Source: Massilia horti (GTDB lineage: Bacteria > Pseudomonadota > Gammaproteobacteria > Burkholderiales > Burkholderiaceae_D). From it: a stretch of DNA of 64,000 bases. The notes beneath the pieces are model-generated. The model was not told the origin of the DNA, did no database searches, and worked only from the letters and a program-made list of their open reading frames with translations. Location: the NCBI RefSeq assembly GCF_004614195.1, contig NZ_SPUM01000107.1:60381-124380 (forward strand). The letters are read 5' to 3'. Positions 36,624-44,939 of this stretch are shown piece by piece. The translations under genes and the position numbers were made by a program. Numbering within the stretch: position 1 is the stretch's first letter; every line of letters begins with the position of its first letter.

Positions 36624-37820
36624 ATGAGCAAACAACTTCAAGACGCATACATCGTCGCCGCGACCCGCACCCCGATCGGCAAGGCGCCGCGCGGCATGTT
36701 CAGCAAGACCCGCCCGGACGATCTGCTGATCGCCGCCATCAAGGGTGCGCTGGCCCAGGCGCCGAACCTGGACCCTCAGCTGATCACCGACGCCGTGGTC
36801 GGCTGCTCGTTCCCCGAAGCGGAGCAGGGCTTTAACGTCGCGCGCAACTCGGTGATCCTGGCCGGCCTGCCGAACACCGTCGGCGGCGTGACCGTCAACC
36901 GTTACTGCGCATCGGGCTTGACGGCACTGGCGATGGCCGCCGACCGCATTCGCGTGGGCGAAGCGGACGTGATGATCGCCGGCGGCGTCGAATCGATGTC
37001 GATGGTGCCGATGATGGGTCACCACCCGTCGATCAACATGGATGTGTTCAAGATTGAAAACGTGGGCCTGGCCTACGGCATGGGCCTGACCGCCGAGAAG
37101 GTCGCGCAGCAGTGGAAGGTTTCGCGCGAAGAGCAGGACGCGTTCGGCCTGGAATCGCACCGCCGCGCCATCGCCGCCCAGCAGGCAGGCTGGTTCAAGG
37201 ACGAGATCACGCCGTTCGAGATCGTCAACCGCAAGCCTGACCTGGCCACTGGAGAGATCAAGATCACGCACCGCACCGTGGACCTGGACGAAGGCCCGCG
37301 CGCCGACGCCAGCATCGAGTCGATGGCCAAGCTCAAGCCCGTGTTCGCGGCCAAGGGCACGGTGACCGCCGCGACCTCGTCGCAGATGTCCGATGGCGCC
37401 GGCGCGCTGATCGTCGTGAGCGAAAAGATCCTCAAGGAGCACAACCTGACCCCGCTGGCCAGGTTCTGCTCGTTCGCCGTACGCGGCGTGCCGCCGGAGA
37501 TCATGGGCATCGGCCCGAAGGTGGCGATACCGGTGGCGCTGGCCGCGGCCGGCATCACCCAGGACCAGCTGGACTGGATTGAGCTGAACGAAGCGTTTGC
37601 CGCGCAGGCGCTGGCCGTGATCCGCGACCTGGGCCTGGACCCTGCCAAGGTCAACCCGATGGGCGGCGCGATCGCGCTGGGCCACCCGCTGGGCGCGACC
37701 GGAGCGATCCGCGCCGCGACCGTCGTGCACGCCCTGCACCGAAACAACCTCAAGTACGGCATGGTGACGATGTGCGTTGGCGCCGGCATGGGCGCCGCCG
37801 GCATCATCGAGCGCGTTTAA
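36624..37820 (+). CDS. Acetyl-CoA C-acyltransferase (FadA-like thiolase)
   Basis: A 398-residue thiolase with the acyl-accepting Cys in VNRYCASGLTALAMAAD (about Cys95), GGVESMSMVPMMG, the conserved His in GGAIALGHPLGATGA and the C-terminal MCVGAGMGAAGI with the second catalytic Cys. It cleaves 3-ketoacyl-CoA in the last step of beta-oxidation. I start it at ATG 36624 (MSKQLQDAYIV); the in-frame codon at 36600 overlaps the previous stop. Followed by a hairpin at 37842. Confidence 0.95.
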   Translation: MSKQLQDAYIVAATRTPIGKAPRGMFSKTRPDDLLIAAIKGALAQAPNLDPQLITDAVVGCSFPEAEQGFNVARNSVILAGLPNTVGGVTVNRYCASGLTALAMAADRIRVGEADVMIAGGVESMSMVPMMGHHPSINMDVFKIENVGLAYGMGLTAEKVAQQWKVSREEQDAFGLESHRRAIAAQQAGWFKDEITPFEIVNRKPDLATGEIKITHRTVDLDEGPRADASIESMAKLKPVFAAKGTVTAATSSQMSDGAGALIVVSEKILKEHNLTPLARFCSFAVRGVPPEIMGIGPKVAIPVALAAAGITQDQLDWIELNEAFAAQALAVIRDLGLDPAKVNPMGGAIALGHPLGATGAIRAATVVHALHRNNLKYGMVTMCVGAGMGAAGIIERV

Positions 37821-37841
37821 ATCGGCATACACCGCAAGCCG

Positions 37842-37870
37842 AAAGGGTGGGTACAAGGTGCCCACCCTTT
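37842..37870 (+). terminator. Hairpin terminator candidate after fadA
   Basis: AAAGGGTGGG and CCCACCCTTT form a perfect 10-bp stem with a 9-nt loop. The trailing T-run is only TTT, so termination may be partial. Confidence 0.55.
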
Positions 37871-37887
37871 GCCGCAACTGGTATAAC

Positions 37888-37922
37888 CGTAGGGTGCGCA
37901 CCCCGTGCGCACGCGGTACACA
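37888..37922. repeat. Half-copy of the GTGCGCAC element (copy 5)
   Basis: CGTAGG edge, GTGCGCACCCCGTGCGCAC core (one base longer than usual) and GCGGTAC. There is no inverted partner before the next gene, so this is a solo half-element between fadA and the enoyl-CoA hydratase gene. Confidence 0.75.
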
Positions 37923-37940
37923 CGCAAAAACGGAGCCTCA

Positions 37941-38720
37941 ATGGACATCCTGCTCAATAAAACCAACGGCATCCTGACCATCGAATTCAACCGCCCCGAG
38001 CGCAAGAACGCGATCACTTCCGCTATGTACGAGGCGATGGCCGGCGCCCTGCTTGACGCAGGCGAGGCCCCCGATGTGCGCGCCATCCTCATCACCGGCA
38101 AGCCCGAAATCTTCACCGCCGGGAACGACCTCGATGACTTTCTCAAGAACTCTGCGCCAATTCCAGGTGTTCCGGACGAGAGCCGCCCCGTATTCCAATT
38201 CATGCGCGCTTTGAGCAACTGCAGCAAGCCGGTAGTCGCCGCGGTGGCGGGCGCTGCGATCGGCATCGGCACCACCATGCTGATGCACTGCGACCTGGTC
38301 TACGCGGCCGACAACGCCAAGTTCTCGCTCCCGTTTGCGCAGCTTGGCCTGTGCCCGGAATTTGCCTCGTCGCTGCTCTTGCCGCAGCTGGCCGGCTACC
38401 CGCGCGCCGCGGAAAAGCTGCTGCTGGGCGAAGCCTTCCCAGCCAGCGAAGCGTTGGAGATGGGCCTGGTGACCAAGGTGCTGCCGGTTGCCGAATTGCT
38501 GCCGTTCGCCCAGCACCAGGCAGCCAAGCTGGTGGCGCTGCCGGCTGCGTCGATCCGCACCACCAAGGCGCTGATGAAGCGCCCGCGCCAGGAGGCGATC
38601 AAGAGCGCGCTGGCCTATGAGGGCGAGCTCTTCGCCGCGATGCTGCAAGGCCCTGAAGCGAAGGAAGCGTTTACCGCGTTCTTTGAGAAGCGCAAGCCGG
38701 ATTTTTCCAAGTTCGACTGA
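37941..38720 (+). CDS. Enoyl-CoA hydratase/isomerase
   Basis: A 259-residue single-domain crotonase: LTIEFNRPERKNAITSAMY, the oxyanion segments TAGNDLDDFL (about 64) and AAVAGAAIGIGTTMLMHCD, then SLPFAQLGLCPEFASSLLLP. The acidic residues of true hydratases are not clearly placed, so isomerase or another acyl-CoA activity is possible. I start it at ATG 37941; an upstream in-frame codon lies inside the repeat. Same direction as the fad genes and probably part of fatty-acid degradation. Confidence 0.88.
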   Translation: MDILLNKTNGILTIEFNRPERKNAITSAMYEAMAGALLDAGEAPDVRAILITGKPEIFTAGNDLDDFLKNSAPIPGVPDESRPVFQFMRALSNCSKPVVAAVAGAAIGIGTTMLMHCDLVYAADNAKFSLPFAQLGLCPEFASSLLLPQLAGYPRAAEKLLLGEAFPASEALEMGLVTKVLPVAELLPFAQHQAAKLVALPAASIRTTKALMKRPRQEAIKSALAYEGELFAAMLQGPEAKEAFTAFFEKRKPDFSKFD

Positions 38721-38799
38721 CGGCTGCGCTTCAGAGAAAAGCCGCGACGAGCGACCGCAGCTTTGGGGTACTCGGTAAAGGTGGGTCGATGAGCGATGG

Positions 38800-39693
38800 T
38801 TAGAAGACCAGCGCGCGATGCACCGCCATTCCAGCCGTGACGCCATCGGCACACGCCCAGGTCACGTTGTGCGCGCCTCGCGTAATGTCGCCGGCAGCAT
38901 AGACGCCAGGGATCGTTGTCGTTTTTTGCGCATCGGTTCGAATGAAACGTCCCGTCGGGCCATCCTCCATTTCGCACCCGAGCTTTTGCGCGACATCGCT
39001 GTTGAGGCGAGTTCGAGGCGCAAGGTAGAGGGCGTCTGTTTCGACCATCCGTCCGCTGGCCAGCTCAATCGCCGCAAGCTGCTGAGCATTTCCGTGCAGG
39101 GCCTTCACCGGCTCCGAAATGATGGAGACATTTCGCGCCCGCAGATTGGCGAGCGTCTGTTCATCCGGAAGCTCGGCACCATTGAGGAAGAGCGTCGTTG
39201 GGCCCCAGTCTGGAATGAGCATCGCCTGATGAAAAGACACCTCCGAGGTATAGAGAACGCCGAGCCGCTGCCCGCTGAACTCGTACCCATGACAGTAGGG
39301 ACAATGCAGCACCGAATCCCCCCATCGTTCGGCCAGCCCCGCAATGCCCGGCAGTTCGTCCGAAAGGCCAAATGCGAGCACGAGCTTGGATCCCTCAAGT
39401 ACTGTGCCATCCGCCAGCGTGACCGAGAACCCGTTCGGGCCTAATTGCGCATCGACGGCAGCCCCTTCTACAAAGCTCGCTGTCGGGTAGGCTGCGACCT
39501 GTGACCGCGCGGTAGCGAGCATTTTTAGCGGATTACTACCATCCTGCGCAAAGAAGCCGTGGGAATGCGAGGCGAACCGGTTGCGCGGAGATCCCGCATC
39601 GATAATGCAGACCGATCGCCGGGCACGCGCAATATAGGTTGCTGCAGCGAGTCCGGCAAAGCTTCCTCCAACGATGATTGCATCAAAGCGCAT
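38800..39693 (-). CDS. Thioredoxin reductase-like FAD/NAD(P) oxidoreductase
   Basis: A 297-residue protein with N-terminal FAD motif [15 protein letters not shown], the redox-active [10 protein letters not shown] (Cys131/Cys134), and the C-terminal FAD motif [11 protein letters not shown]. It has the size and layout of low-molecular-weight TrxB-like enzymes. Its start overlaps the stop of an Rrf2 regulator gene by 11 bp, so the two are coupled, and a redox response is likely. Third-position G/C is lower than in the core genes around it, hinting at transfer. Electron acceptor unknown. Confidence 0.88.
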   Translation of the reverse strand: MRFDAIIVGGSFAGLAAATYIARARRSVCIIDAGSPRNRFASHSHGFFAQDGSNPLKMLATARSQVAAYPTASFVEGAAVDAQLGPNGFSVTLADGTVLEGSKLVLAFGLSDELPGIAGLAERWGDSVLHCPYCHGYEFSGQRLGVLYTSEVSFHQAMLIPDWGPTTLFLNGAELPDEQTLANLRARNVSIISEPVKALHGNAQQLAAIELASGRMVETDALYLAPRTRLNSDVAQKLGCEMEDGPTGRFIRTDAQKTTTIPGVYAAGDITRGAHNVTWACADGVTAGMAVHRALVF

Positions 39694-40147
39694 GTATGTC
39701 CTCCGGTTCTAGTCTGTTACCACGTGCGATGAGGCGCTGATGAAAATCGGCGCTCAACATGGAAAGCGTAACCTGCTGTAAGCGCGCCAGCAGCAACGCC
39801 TGTGCGTCTTGGAATGCCTGATCGAGGGCGCCATTGACCGCCTGTTCGACGAGGCATCGAGGCTCCTCGGTTCGGTTGCCAATGGCCAGAAGAGACGGGC
39901 TGCCAAGGGCGGTATAAATTTCGTACAACGTCACCTTCGCCAAGTCACAAGACAGCGTCCATCCGCCGCCATGTCCCTTGTCCGATCGGACATATCCTTG
40001 GTCCCGAAGCCCGGCCATGATCCGCCGGATCACCACCGGGTTGGTGCCCATGGCACTGGCAAGGGCCTCGGACGTGACGGGGCCGTCACGTTCGGCCATG
40101 TGCAGCAGTACGTGGAGCACGCCCGACAATCTACTATCTGTTCGCAT
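39683..40147 (-). CDS. Rrf2 family transcriptional regulator
   Basis: A 154-residue protein with the Rrf2 winged helix: [46 protein letters not shown]. Only two cysteines occur (about 67 and 98), not the three-Cys cluster of Fe-S members such as IscR, so a non-Fe-S sensing mode (as in NsrR-unlike YwnA-type members) is inferred. The coupled thioredoxin-reductase-like gene is the probable target. Promoter with an overlapping palindrome lies just upstream. Confidence 0.9.
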   Translation of the reverse strand: MRTDSRLSGVLHVLLHMAERDGPVTSEALASAMGTNPVVIRRIMAGLRDQGYVRSDKGHGGGWTLSCDLAKVTLYEIYTALGSPSLLAIGNRTEEPRCLVEQAVNGALDQAFQDAQALLLARLQQVTLSMLSADFHQRLIARGNRLEPEDIHAL

Positions 40148-40169
40148 ACAACTTCATTATCCGGAAATC

Positions 40170-40206
40170 TCGCAACATCATAAGTTGCGAAAGCGACGAA
40201 AGTCAA
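40170..40206 (-). promoter_or_regulatory. Promoter and probable autoregulatory operator of the Rrf2 gene
   Basis: On the minus strand TTGACT (40201-40206), an 18-bp spacer and TATGAT (40177-40182). The -10 element sits in the centre of a perfect 7-bp-arm palindrome, TCGCAAC-TTATGAT-GTTGCGA (40170-40190), which is a typical place for autorepression. Confidence 0.6.
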
Positions 40207-40410
40207 GCTGGCACACGCCCGGTCGGCGGCACTTCTACGAACTGAACCGGAACTGCAAGTGGTCTTCGAAGGCATCTTCACTCAGTAGCGATGACCAGTT
40301 TCATTCGCGCTGGGACGCTGGCGCCGACCCCCGCACGATTGCATCGAAAAACGTATGCATCAGGTATCAAAGATATAATTTTGATTCTTCAATAATGCGT
40401 TGTTGATACC

Positions 40411-40881
40411 ATGCACATCACTATCGAAACGCTGCCCGCGCTGAGGCTTGCCGGCCTGCCGTTTGCCGGCCCGCTCACGGCCCTGACAGTCGAGATGCCA
40501 GGAATCTGGAAGACTTTCCTGAGCCGGGAGAACGAGCTCGGCAACAACGACGGCGTGCGTTACGGGGTCAACCTGCAGGAGCAGGGCGGGATTTTCATCG
40601 AGTGCATCGCCGGCCGGGTATTGGATTTGAACGAGATTCCGGACAAGATGATCGGCCTGCACTTGCCGGAGCGCCGGTACGCCGTGTTCACCCATCGCGG
40701 GCCCATGACAGCGGTGCAGGCGACCTACGTGACCGCGTTTGCTGCAATGGAACAGCTTGGGCTGCGCCAGGACACGAGCGGCTGGCGCCTCGAACGTTAT
40801 GACAGGCGTTTCACGCCCAGCGTCGACAATCCGGCGCGCCCCGAGAATGCCTATGACATCCTGATCCCGCTGCGCAATTAA
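40411..40881 (+). CDS. GyrI-like / AraC effector-binding domain protein
   Basis: A 156-residue stand-alone GyrI-like (SBP/Rob C-terminal type) domain: ITIETLPALRLAGLPFAG, YGVNLQEQGGIFIECIAG, the conserved LPERRYAVFTHRGP and the C-terminal WRLERYDRRF...DILIPL. Such domains bind small hydrophobic ligands or inhibit gyrase; no DNA-binding part is present. Start ATG 40411; ribosome-binding site weak. The upstream 263 bp carries the Rrf2 promoter on the other strand and AT-rich sequence. Confidence 0.85.
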   Translation: MHITIETLPALRLAGLPFAGPLTALTVEMPGIWKTFLSRENELGNNDGVRYGVNLQEQGGIFIECIAGRVLDLNEIPDKMIGLHLPERRYAVFTHRGPMTAVQATYVTAFAAMEQLGLRQDTSGWRLERYDRRFTPSVDNPARPENAYDILIPLRN

Positions 40882-41093
40882 CGCAGCGTGCGAAGACTGG
40901 TGCCGGTATGTTTCCCGACCGCCGGCGCCGGTAGGGCAGCTTGCGCTGCCAGGTCCGCTCTTATCCCTAGGAGCAGGTCGCATTCTGCCAATCGAATGTG
41001 ACAGGCGTTTGACGATCTTTAATGCTTGTTGCATACGGATGAAAGCGCCGATAATCGCATCTCCGATTCGACCGAGATTCACAGGAGATGCGA

Positions 41094-42752
41094 GTGCAAG
41101 ACCAAGAACAAAACCAGCCACAGGCTGACCTTCCCGAAAAACCCTCACGCCGCCGGATTTTCCAGGCCGCCGCCGCTGCCGGTCTTGCCGGCGCGCTGCC
41201 AGCGGTCGCCGAGGCGGCGCCGGCCCAGTCGAAAGCGGTCAAGGGTTCGCTCGACGCCAAGCTGAGGGCACACGTCAAGAACGTGGTCGTGATCTACCTT
41301 GAGAACCGCAGCTTTAACAACCTGTTCGCGAACTTCCCGGGCGTGGCGCAGCCACTGTCCGAGCTGCCGGCCGCCGCCACCGCGCAGAAGGACCGCGACG
41401 GCTCGGTGCTGCCGCAGCTGCCCAAGGTATGGGGCGGCATGGTGCCAAATCGCCAAAACCTCGGCGGCAAGGATTATCTGATCGCGGAAGACGCCATCCA
41501 GGGCTTGCCGAATGCGCCGTTCAAGCTGCATGACGCCGAAGGCAACCCGCTGCCGGAAGACCTGATCACGCGCGACTTGTGGCACAAGTTTTATCAGAAC
41601 CAGATGCAGATCAACGGCGGCAAGAACGACGGCTTTGCGGCTTGGGGCGATACGGGCGGCATGGTCATGGGCTACTATGGCGAAACGCAGAAGAACCTTG
41701 GCCTGTGGCAGATCGCGCGCGAATACACACTGTGCGACAACTTCTTCATGGCCGCATTCGGCGGCTCCTACCTGAACCACCAGTTCCTGATCAGCGGCCG
41801 CACTCCGGAATATTTCAACGCCGCGGACACTCCGGCCAGCAAGAAGATCGCCGTGCTTGAAGACGGCCCGACTGGCTACCGTCTCCAGCTCGACCCGGAA
41901 TCGCCCAAGTCCGCGCTGGAAGGCAAACCCAAGTTCGTCAACGACGGCGCGATCTCGCCCGACGGCTACACGGTCAACACCATGGCGCCGCCGTACCAGC
42001 CGAGCTGGGTGCGTCCGGCTCCGGAAGGCGACCCGATGATGGCCGATCCGCTCGATCCGGTGGTGTGCCCGCCGCAGTCTTACGAGACGATCGGCGACCT
42101 GCTCTCGGCCAAGGGCGTGAGCTGGGCCTGGTACGCGGGCGCCTGGCAGGCGGCGCTGGACAAGCGCGGCGAGGGCAGCAAGCCGAACTTCCAGTCTCAC
42201 CACCAGCCTTTCAACTACTTCCAGCAGTTCGCGCCGGGCACCAGGGCCCGCGCGGAGCACCTGCGCGATGGGGGCCTGGGCGACAGCCCGATCTCGAACA
42301 AATTCATCGCCGACGCCATTGCCGGCAAGCTGCCGGCGGTCGCGTTCTACAAGCCGCAGGGGAACCTGAACCTGCACGCCGGCTATTCGGACATCGAATC
42401 GGGCGACGCGCACGTGGCCAACGTGATCGAGCACCTGAAGAAGTCGCCGCAGTGGAAGGACATGGTGGTGGTGATCACGTTCGACGAGAACGGCGGCTGG
42501 TGGGACCATGTGGCGCCGCCCAAGGGCGACCGCTGGGGCCCGGGCTCGCGCATCCCGGCGATCGTGGTGTCGCCGCATGCAAAGAGGGGCGCGGTCGATC
42601 ACAACTTCTATGACACCACCTCGATCCTGCGCTTCATCACGCGCCTGCACGGCCTGCCGCTCCTGCAAGGGCTGGCCGAACGAAACAAGGCGTTCGAGGC
42701 ACGCGGGGCGCGTGGGCCGGGCGACTTGACCGGGACGCTCGCGTTCCGCTGA
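41094..42752 (+). CDS. Secreted acid phosphatase / phospholipase C-type phosphoesterase (AcpA family)
   Basis: About 552 residues. A Tat-like signal (RRRIFQAAAAAGLAGALPAV) precedes the alkaline-phosphatase-fold catalytic domain: VIYLENRSFNNLF (metal-binding ENRSF), FFMAAFGGSYLNHQFLISG (nucleophile region), ITFDENGGWWDHVAPP and GSRIPAIVVSPH near the C-terminus. Family members are acid phosphatases or phospholipases C. AGGAG at 41083-41087 abuts ATG 41088, so the GTG at 41094, with normal spacing, is the better start. Export by Tat to the periplasm is inferred. A long terminator follows. Confidence 0.9.
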   Translation: MQDQEQNQPQADLPEKPSRRRIFQAAAAAGLAGALPAVAEAAPAQSKAVKGSLDAKLRAHVKNVVVIYLENRSFNNLFANFPGVAQPLSELPAAATAQKDRDGSVLPQLPKVWGGMVPNRQNLGGKDYLIAEDAIQGLPNAPFKLHDAEGNPLPEDLITRDLWHKFYQNQMQINGGKNDGFAAWGDTGGMVMGYYGETQKNLGLWQIAREYTLCDNFFMAAFGGSYLNHQFLISGRTPEYFNAADTPASKKIAVLEDGPTGYRLQLDPESPKSALEGKPKFVNDGAISPDGYTVNTMAPPYQPSWVRPAPEGDPMMADPLDPVVCPPQSYETIGDLLSAKGVSWAWYAGAWQAALDKRGEGSKPNFQSHHQPFNYFQQFAPGTRARAEHLRDGGLGDSPISNKFIADAIAGKLPAVAFYKPQGNLNLHAGYSDIESGDAHVANVIEHLKKSPQWKDMVVVITFDENGGWWDHVAPPKGDRWGPGSRIPAIVVSPHAKRGAVDHNFYDTTSILRFITRLHGLPLLQGLAERNKAFEARGARGPGDLTGTLAFR

Positions 42753-42774
42753 CGCCACGCGCAAGCAGTACAAG

Positions 42775-42813
42775 GCCGGGCACCGATCGTGGAGATCGGG
42801 CCCGGCTTTTTTT
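42775..42813 (+). terminator. Rho-independent terminator after the acid phosphatase gene
   Basis: GCCGGGC and GCCCGGC enclose a second stem, CCGATC-GTGGA-GATCGG, giving a 13-bp stem with one bulge, followed by T7. Confidence 0.92.
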
Positions 42814-42912
42814 GTTCAGGATTTGCCTGTCGGCTAACGCGCGCTGTATGTACGGATCAGGCGATACACTTCGGACTGCCAAAAACCTCCAACCTGAAAC
42901 AGGAGAAAAACC

Positions 42913-43782
42913 ATGACGAAGAATGTGTTGAAAGGACTGCTGGCAATTTCCACCGTAGCGGCGATGATGAGCGTATTCGGCGCGCAAGCGCAGACCGCCA
43001 CCAGCACCGCGCCCGATGCGGCAAGCCAAAGCGGCAATGCGGGCCAACAAGCCGGCAGCAGCGCGCCGGGTTCGGCAAGCCAGGGCGGTAGCATGGGCCA
43101 GCAAGGCAGCAGCCCCGCGCCGGACCAGTCAGGCCAGGGCGCGAGCATGGGACAGCCGGGCAGCAGCCCGGCGCAAGACCCGGCAAGCCAGGGTGCCAGC
43201 ATGGGCCAGCAGGGCAGCAGCGGCACGAGCGGCAGCACCGGCACCACCAGTTCGGAACAGATGTCCGGTTCCAGCCAGGGGGCGAGTGCCACTGCTGCTG
43301 GTGCAACGAGCGCGGGTGCCGCGAAGCTGAGCAAGTCCGACGAGAAAATCCTCAAGGGTATGGCACAGGCAAATATCGACGAGATCGAGGCCGGCAAGCT
43401 GGCGCAGACCAAGAGCCAGAATGACGAGGTCAAGAAGTTTGCCCAGCAGATGATCGACGACCACACCAAGGCGCTCAACGAAGCTCAGCAAGTGGCACAA
43501 GAAAAGGGCGTGACCCTGCCGACCGGGCCGGACGCCAAGCACAAGAAGGCGGTCGCGTCGCTCGAAAAACTGAGCGGTGAGGCTTTCGACAAGGCCTACA
43601 TGAAAAATGCCGGCTTAAATGACCACCGGATGGTCCTGGCGCAACTGCAGCGGGACGAGAAGAATGCCAAGGATGCCGATGTAAAGGGGCTCGCCACCAA
43701 GATGACGCCGGTGGTGGAGCAGCACTTGAAGGCAGCAGAGCAGATCAGCGCGTCCAAGGGCGGCGCCACGGCGGGCAAGTGA
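42913..43782 (+). CDS. Secreted DUF4142 protein with Gln/Ser/Gly-rich repeat region
   Basis: A 289-residue protein: signal peptide (LLAISTVAAMMSVFGAQAQ), a low-complexity region at about 30-135 with irregular repeats of the form SQGxSMGQQGSSPAP, then a DUF4142 domain (about 140-285) that is all-helical and ferritin-like: ILKGMAQANIDEIEAGKLA, VKKFAQQMIDDHTKALNE and the terminal VVEQHLKAAEQI. Role of DUF4142 proteins is uncertain; a periplasmic stress protein is a guess. Start ATG 42913 with AGGAG upstream. The DNA of the repeat region consists of related ~27-60-bp units. Confidence 0.88.
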   Translation: MTKNVLKGLLAISTVAAMMSVFGAQAQTATSTAPDAASQSGNAGQQAGSSAPGSASQGGSMGQQGSSPAPDQSGQGASMGQPGSSPAQDPASQGASMGQQGSSGTSGSTGTTSSEQMSGSSQGASATAAGATSAGAAKLSKSDEKILKGMAQANIDEIEAGKLAQTKSQNDEVKKFAQQMIDDHTKALNEAQQVAQEKGVTLPTGPDAKHKKAVASLEKLSGEAFDKAYMKNAGLNDHRMVLAQLQRDEKNAKDADVKGLATKMTPVVEQHLKAAEQISASKGGATAGK

Positions 43783-43849
43783 ATGCCGGTTGACGCGGTG
43801 CGGGCGCGCGGGCAAGGGAGCCGGCGCGCCGCTTGCTATTTCATTCGAA

Positions 43850-44377
43850 TCAGCTGATTTTCCGTTTGCCGTCCAGGCGTTCGATCACGATCTCGATGCC
43901 GACAACGGCTTTGAGCATGCGATCGATGGCCGCGGGCGGCGCATCGTGCAAGGTCCACGGGCGCGCCTGCCCGGCCTCGCGCCGCGCCGTCATGCGTTCG
44001 AGCAGGGCGCGCACCCACCCCGGATCGTCGACCGTGCGCAGCGTGCCGTGCGCGTGCACCACCTCATAGTCCCAGGTCGGCACATTCCTGTTGGGGTCCT
44101 GCTGTCGATGGCAGAGCGGCGACACGTAGGCGGACGGGCCGCGGAACACGACCATTGCGGCTGTTCCGTCCTCTTTCCACACCGGGTTGGCACGTGCCAC
44201 ATGCGCGCGCAGCACCCCCAGCGGCGCCTGCGGCGTGGGCGGCATCAGCTCGAACGGGAGGTGGTCGGCATCCAGCCCGGCGGCGGCATGGCGGACCAGC
44301 GCGCCGAGCGGGTATTCGTCGACCAGCCGGTGCAGGATTTCCAGCCGCTTCTCTTCGGTTCGTGCAGTCAGGTACAC
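43850..44377 (-). CDS. PaiB-like FMN-binding protein, apparently truncated at the C-terminus
   Basis: A 175-residue PaiB/FMN-binding negative regulator-type protein: LVDEYPLGALV, HLPFELMPP, LRAHVARANPVWK, VVFRGPSAYVSP and WDYEVVHAHGTLR. It begins at GTG 44377 (VYLTARTEEKR), 2 bp after the osmC-like stop. Family members usually continue past the GKWKLSQNR motif for another ~30 residues; here the chain stops at GKRKIS, so the tail is missing. Role in PaiB relatives is regulation linked to sporulation/proteases in Bacillus and possibly flavin chemistry elsewhere. Confidence 0.82.
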   Translation of the reverse strand: MYLTARTEEKRLEILHRLVDEYPLGALVRHAAAGLDADHLPFELMPPTPQAPLGVLRAHVARANPVWKEDGTAAMVVFRGPSAYVSPLCHRQQDPNRNVPTWDYEVVHAHGTLRTVDDPGWVRALLERMTARREAGQARPWTLHDAPPAAIDRMLKAVVGIEIVIERLDGKRKIS

Positions 44378-44379
44378 GG

Positions 44380-44838
44380 TCAGCCCTCGACGAGGATGTG
44401 AGTCTTCAAGGAATTGGCGATGTAGCACTTCTCATGCGCCTCGTGATGGAGCGCCGCCAGTTCCTGGGCGTTCGGTTGCCGCGCATCGGCAAACGCGATC
44501 GCCGGACGCAGGCGGATTTCCGTCATCGCCATGCGGCCGCCGGCATCGCGTTCCAGCTTGCCGACGGCGTGATCGCGATATGCGTCCACGACAAAGCCCT
44601 GCTTTGCAGCGAGCGACAGGAAGAACAGCATGTGGCAGCTCGACGCCGCCGCCACCAGCGCTTCTTCCGGATCGATATTGGCCGGTTCGGACATCGGCAC
44701 CGGCACTGACAACGGCGACGACGACGCGGGCACGTTCATGCCGCCATCAAAGCTCCATGTGTGCGCACGGCTGTAACGCTGGTCGGTGAAGGGCTGCGTG
44801 CCGCGTCGCCAGGCAACGGTCGCCTCAAACTGTTGCAT
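44380..44838 (-). CDS. OsmC/Ohr family peroxidase-like protein
   Basis: A 152-residue OsmC-type protein with both redox cysteines: PEEALVAAASSCHMLFFLSL (Cys68) and HEAHEKCYIANSL (Cys138). These reduce organic hydroperoxides. The N-terminal FDGGMNVPASSSPLSVPVP fits the family. It is transcribed divergently from a MocR/PdxR regulator and is followed by the paiB-like gene, so these three may form a regulated unit. Start ATG 44838 with AGGAGCAGAG upstream on its strand. Confidence 0.92.
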   Translation of the reverse strand: MQQFEATVAWRRGTQPFTDQRYSRAHTWSFDGGMNVPASSSPLSVPVPMSEPANIDPEEALVAAASSCHMLFFLSLAAKQGFVVDAYRDHAVGKLERDAGGRMAMTEIRLRPAIAFADARQPNAQELAALHHEAHEKCYIANSLKTHILVEG

Positions 44839-44906
44839 CTCTGCTCCTGTTTCTTGATTGGGAGCTCATCTTAGGCAGCAAAGTGGCTTGCTCAAATATC
44901 CAATAA

Positions 44907-44924
44907 GTACGAATATGGCCGTAC
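44907..44924. promoter_or_regulatory. Inverted repeat in the osmC-like / MocR divergent promoter region
   Basis: GTACG-N8-CGTAC lies midway between the two divergent start codons. It may be the binding site of the MocR/PdxR-type regulator; such regulators usually also need adjacent direct repeats, which I did not find clearly. Confidence 0.4.
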
Positions 44925-44939
44925 CAATTTTCCCAGCCA

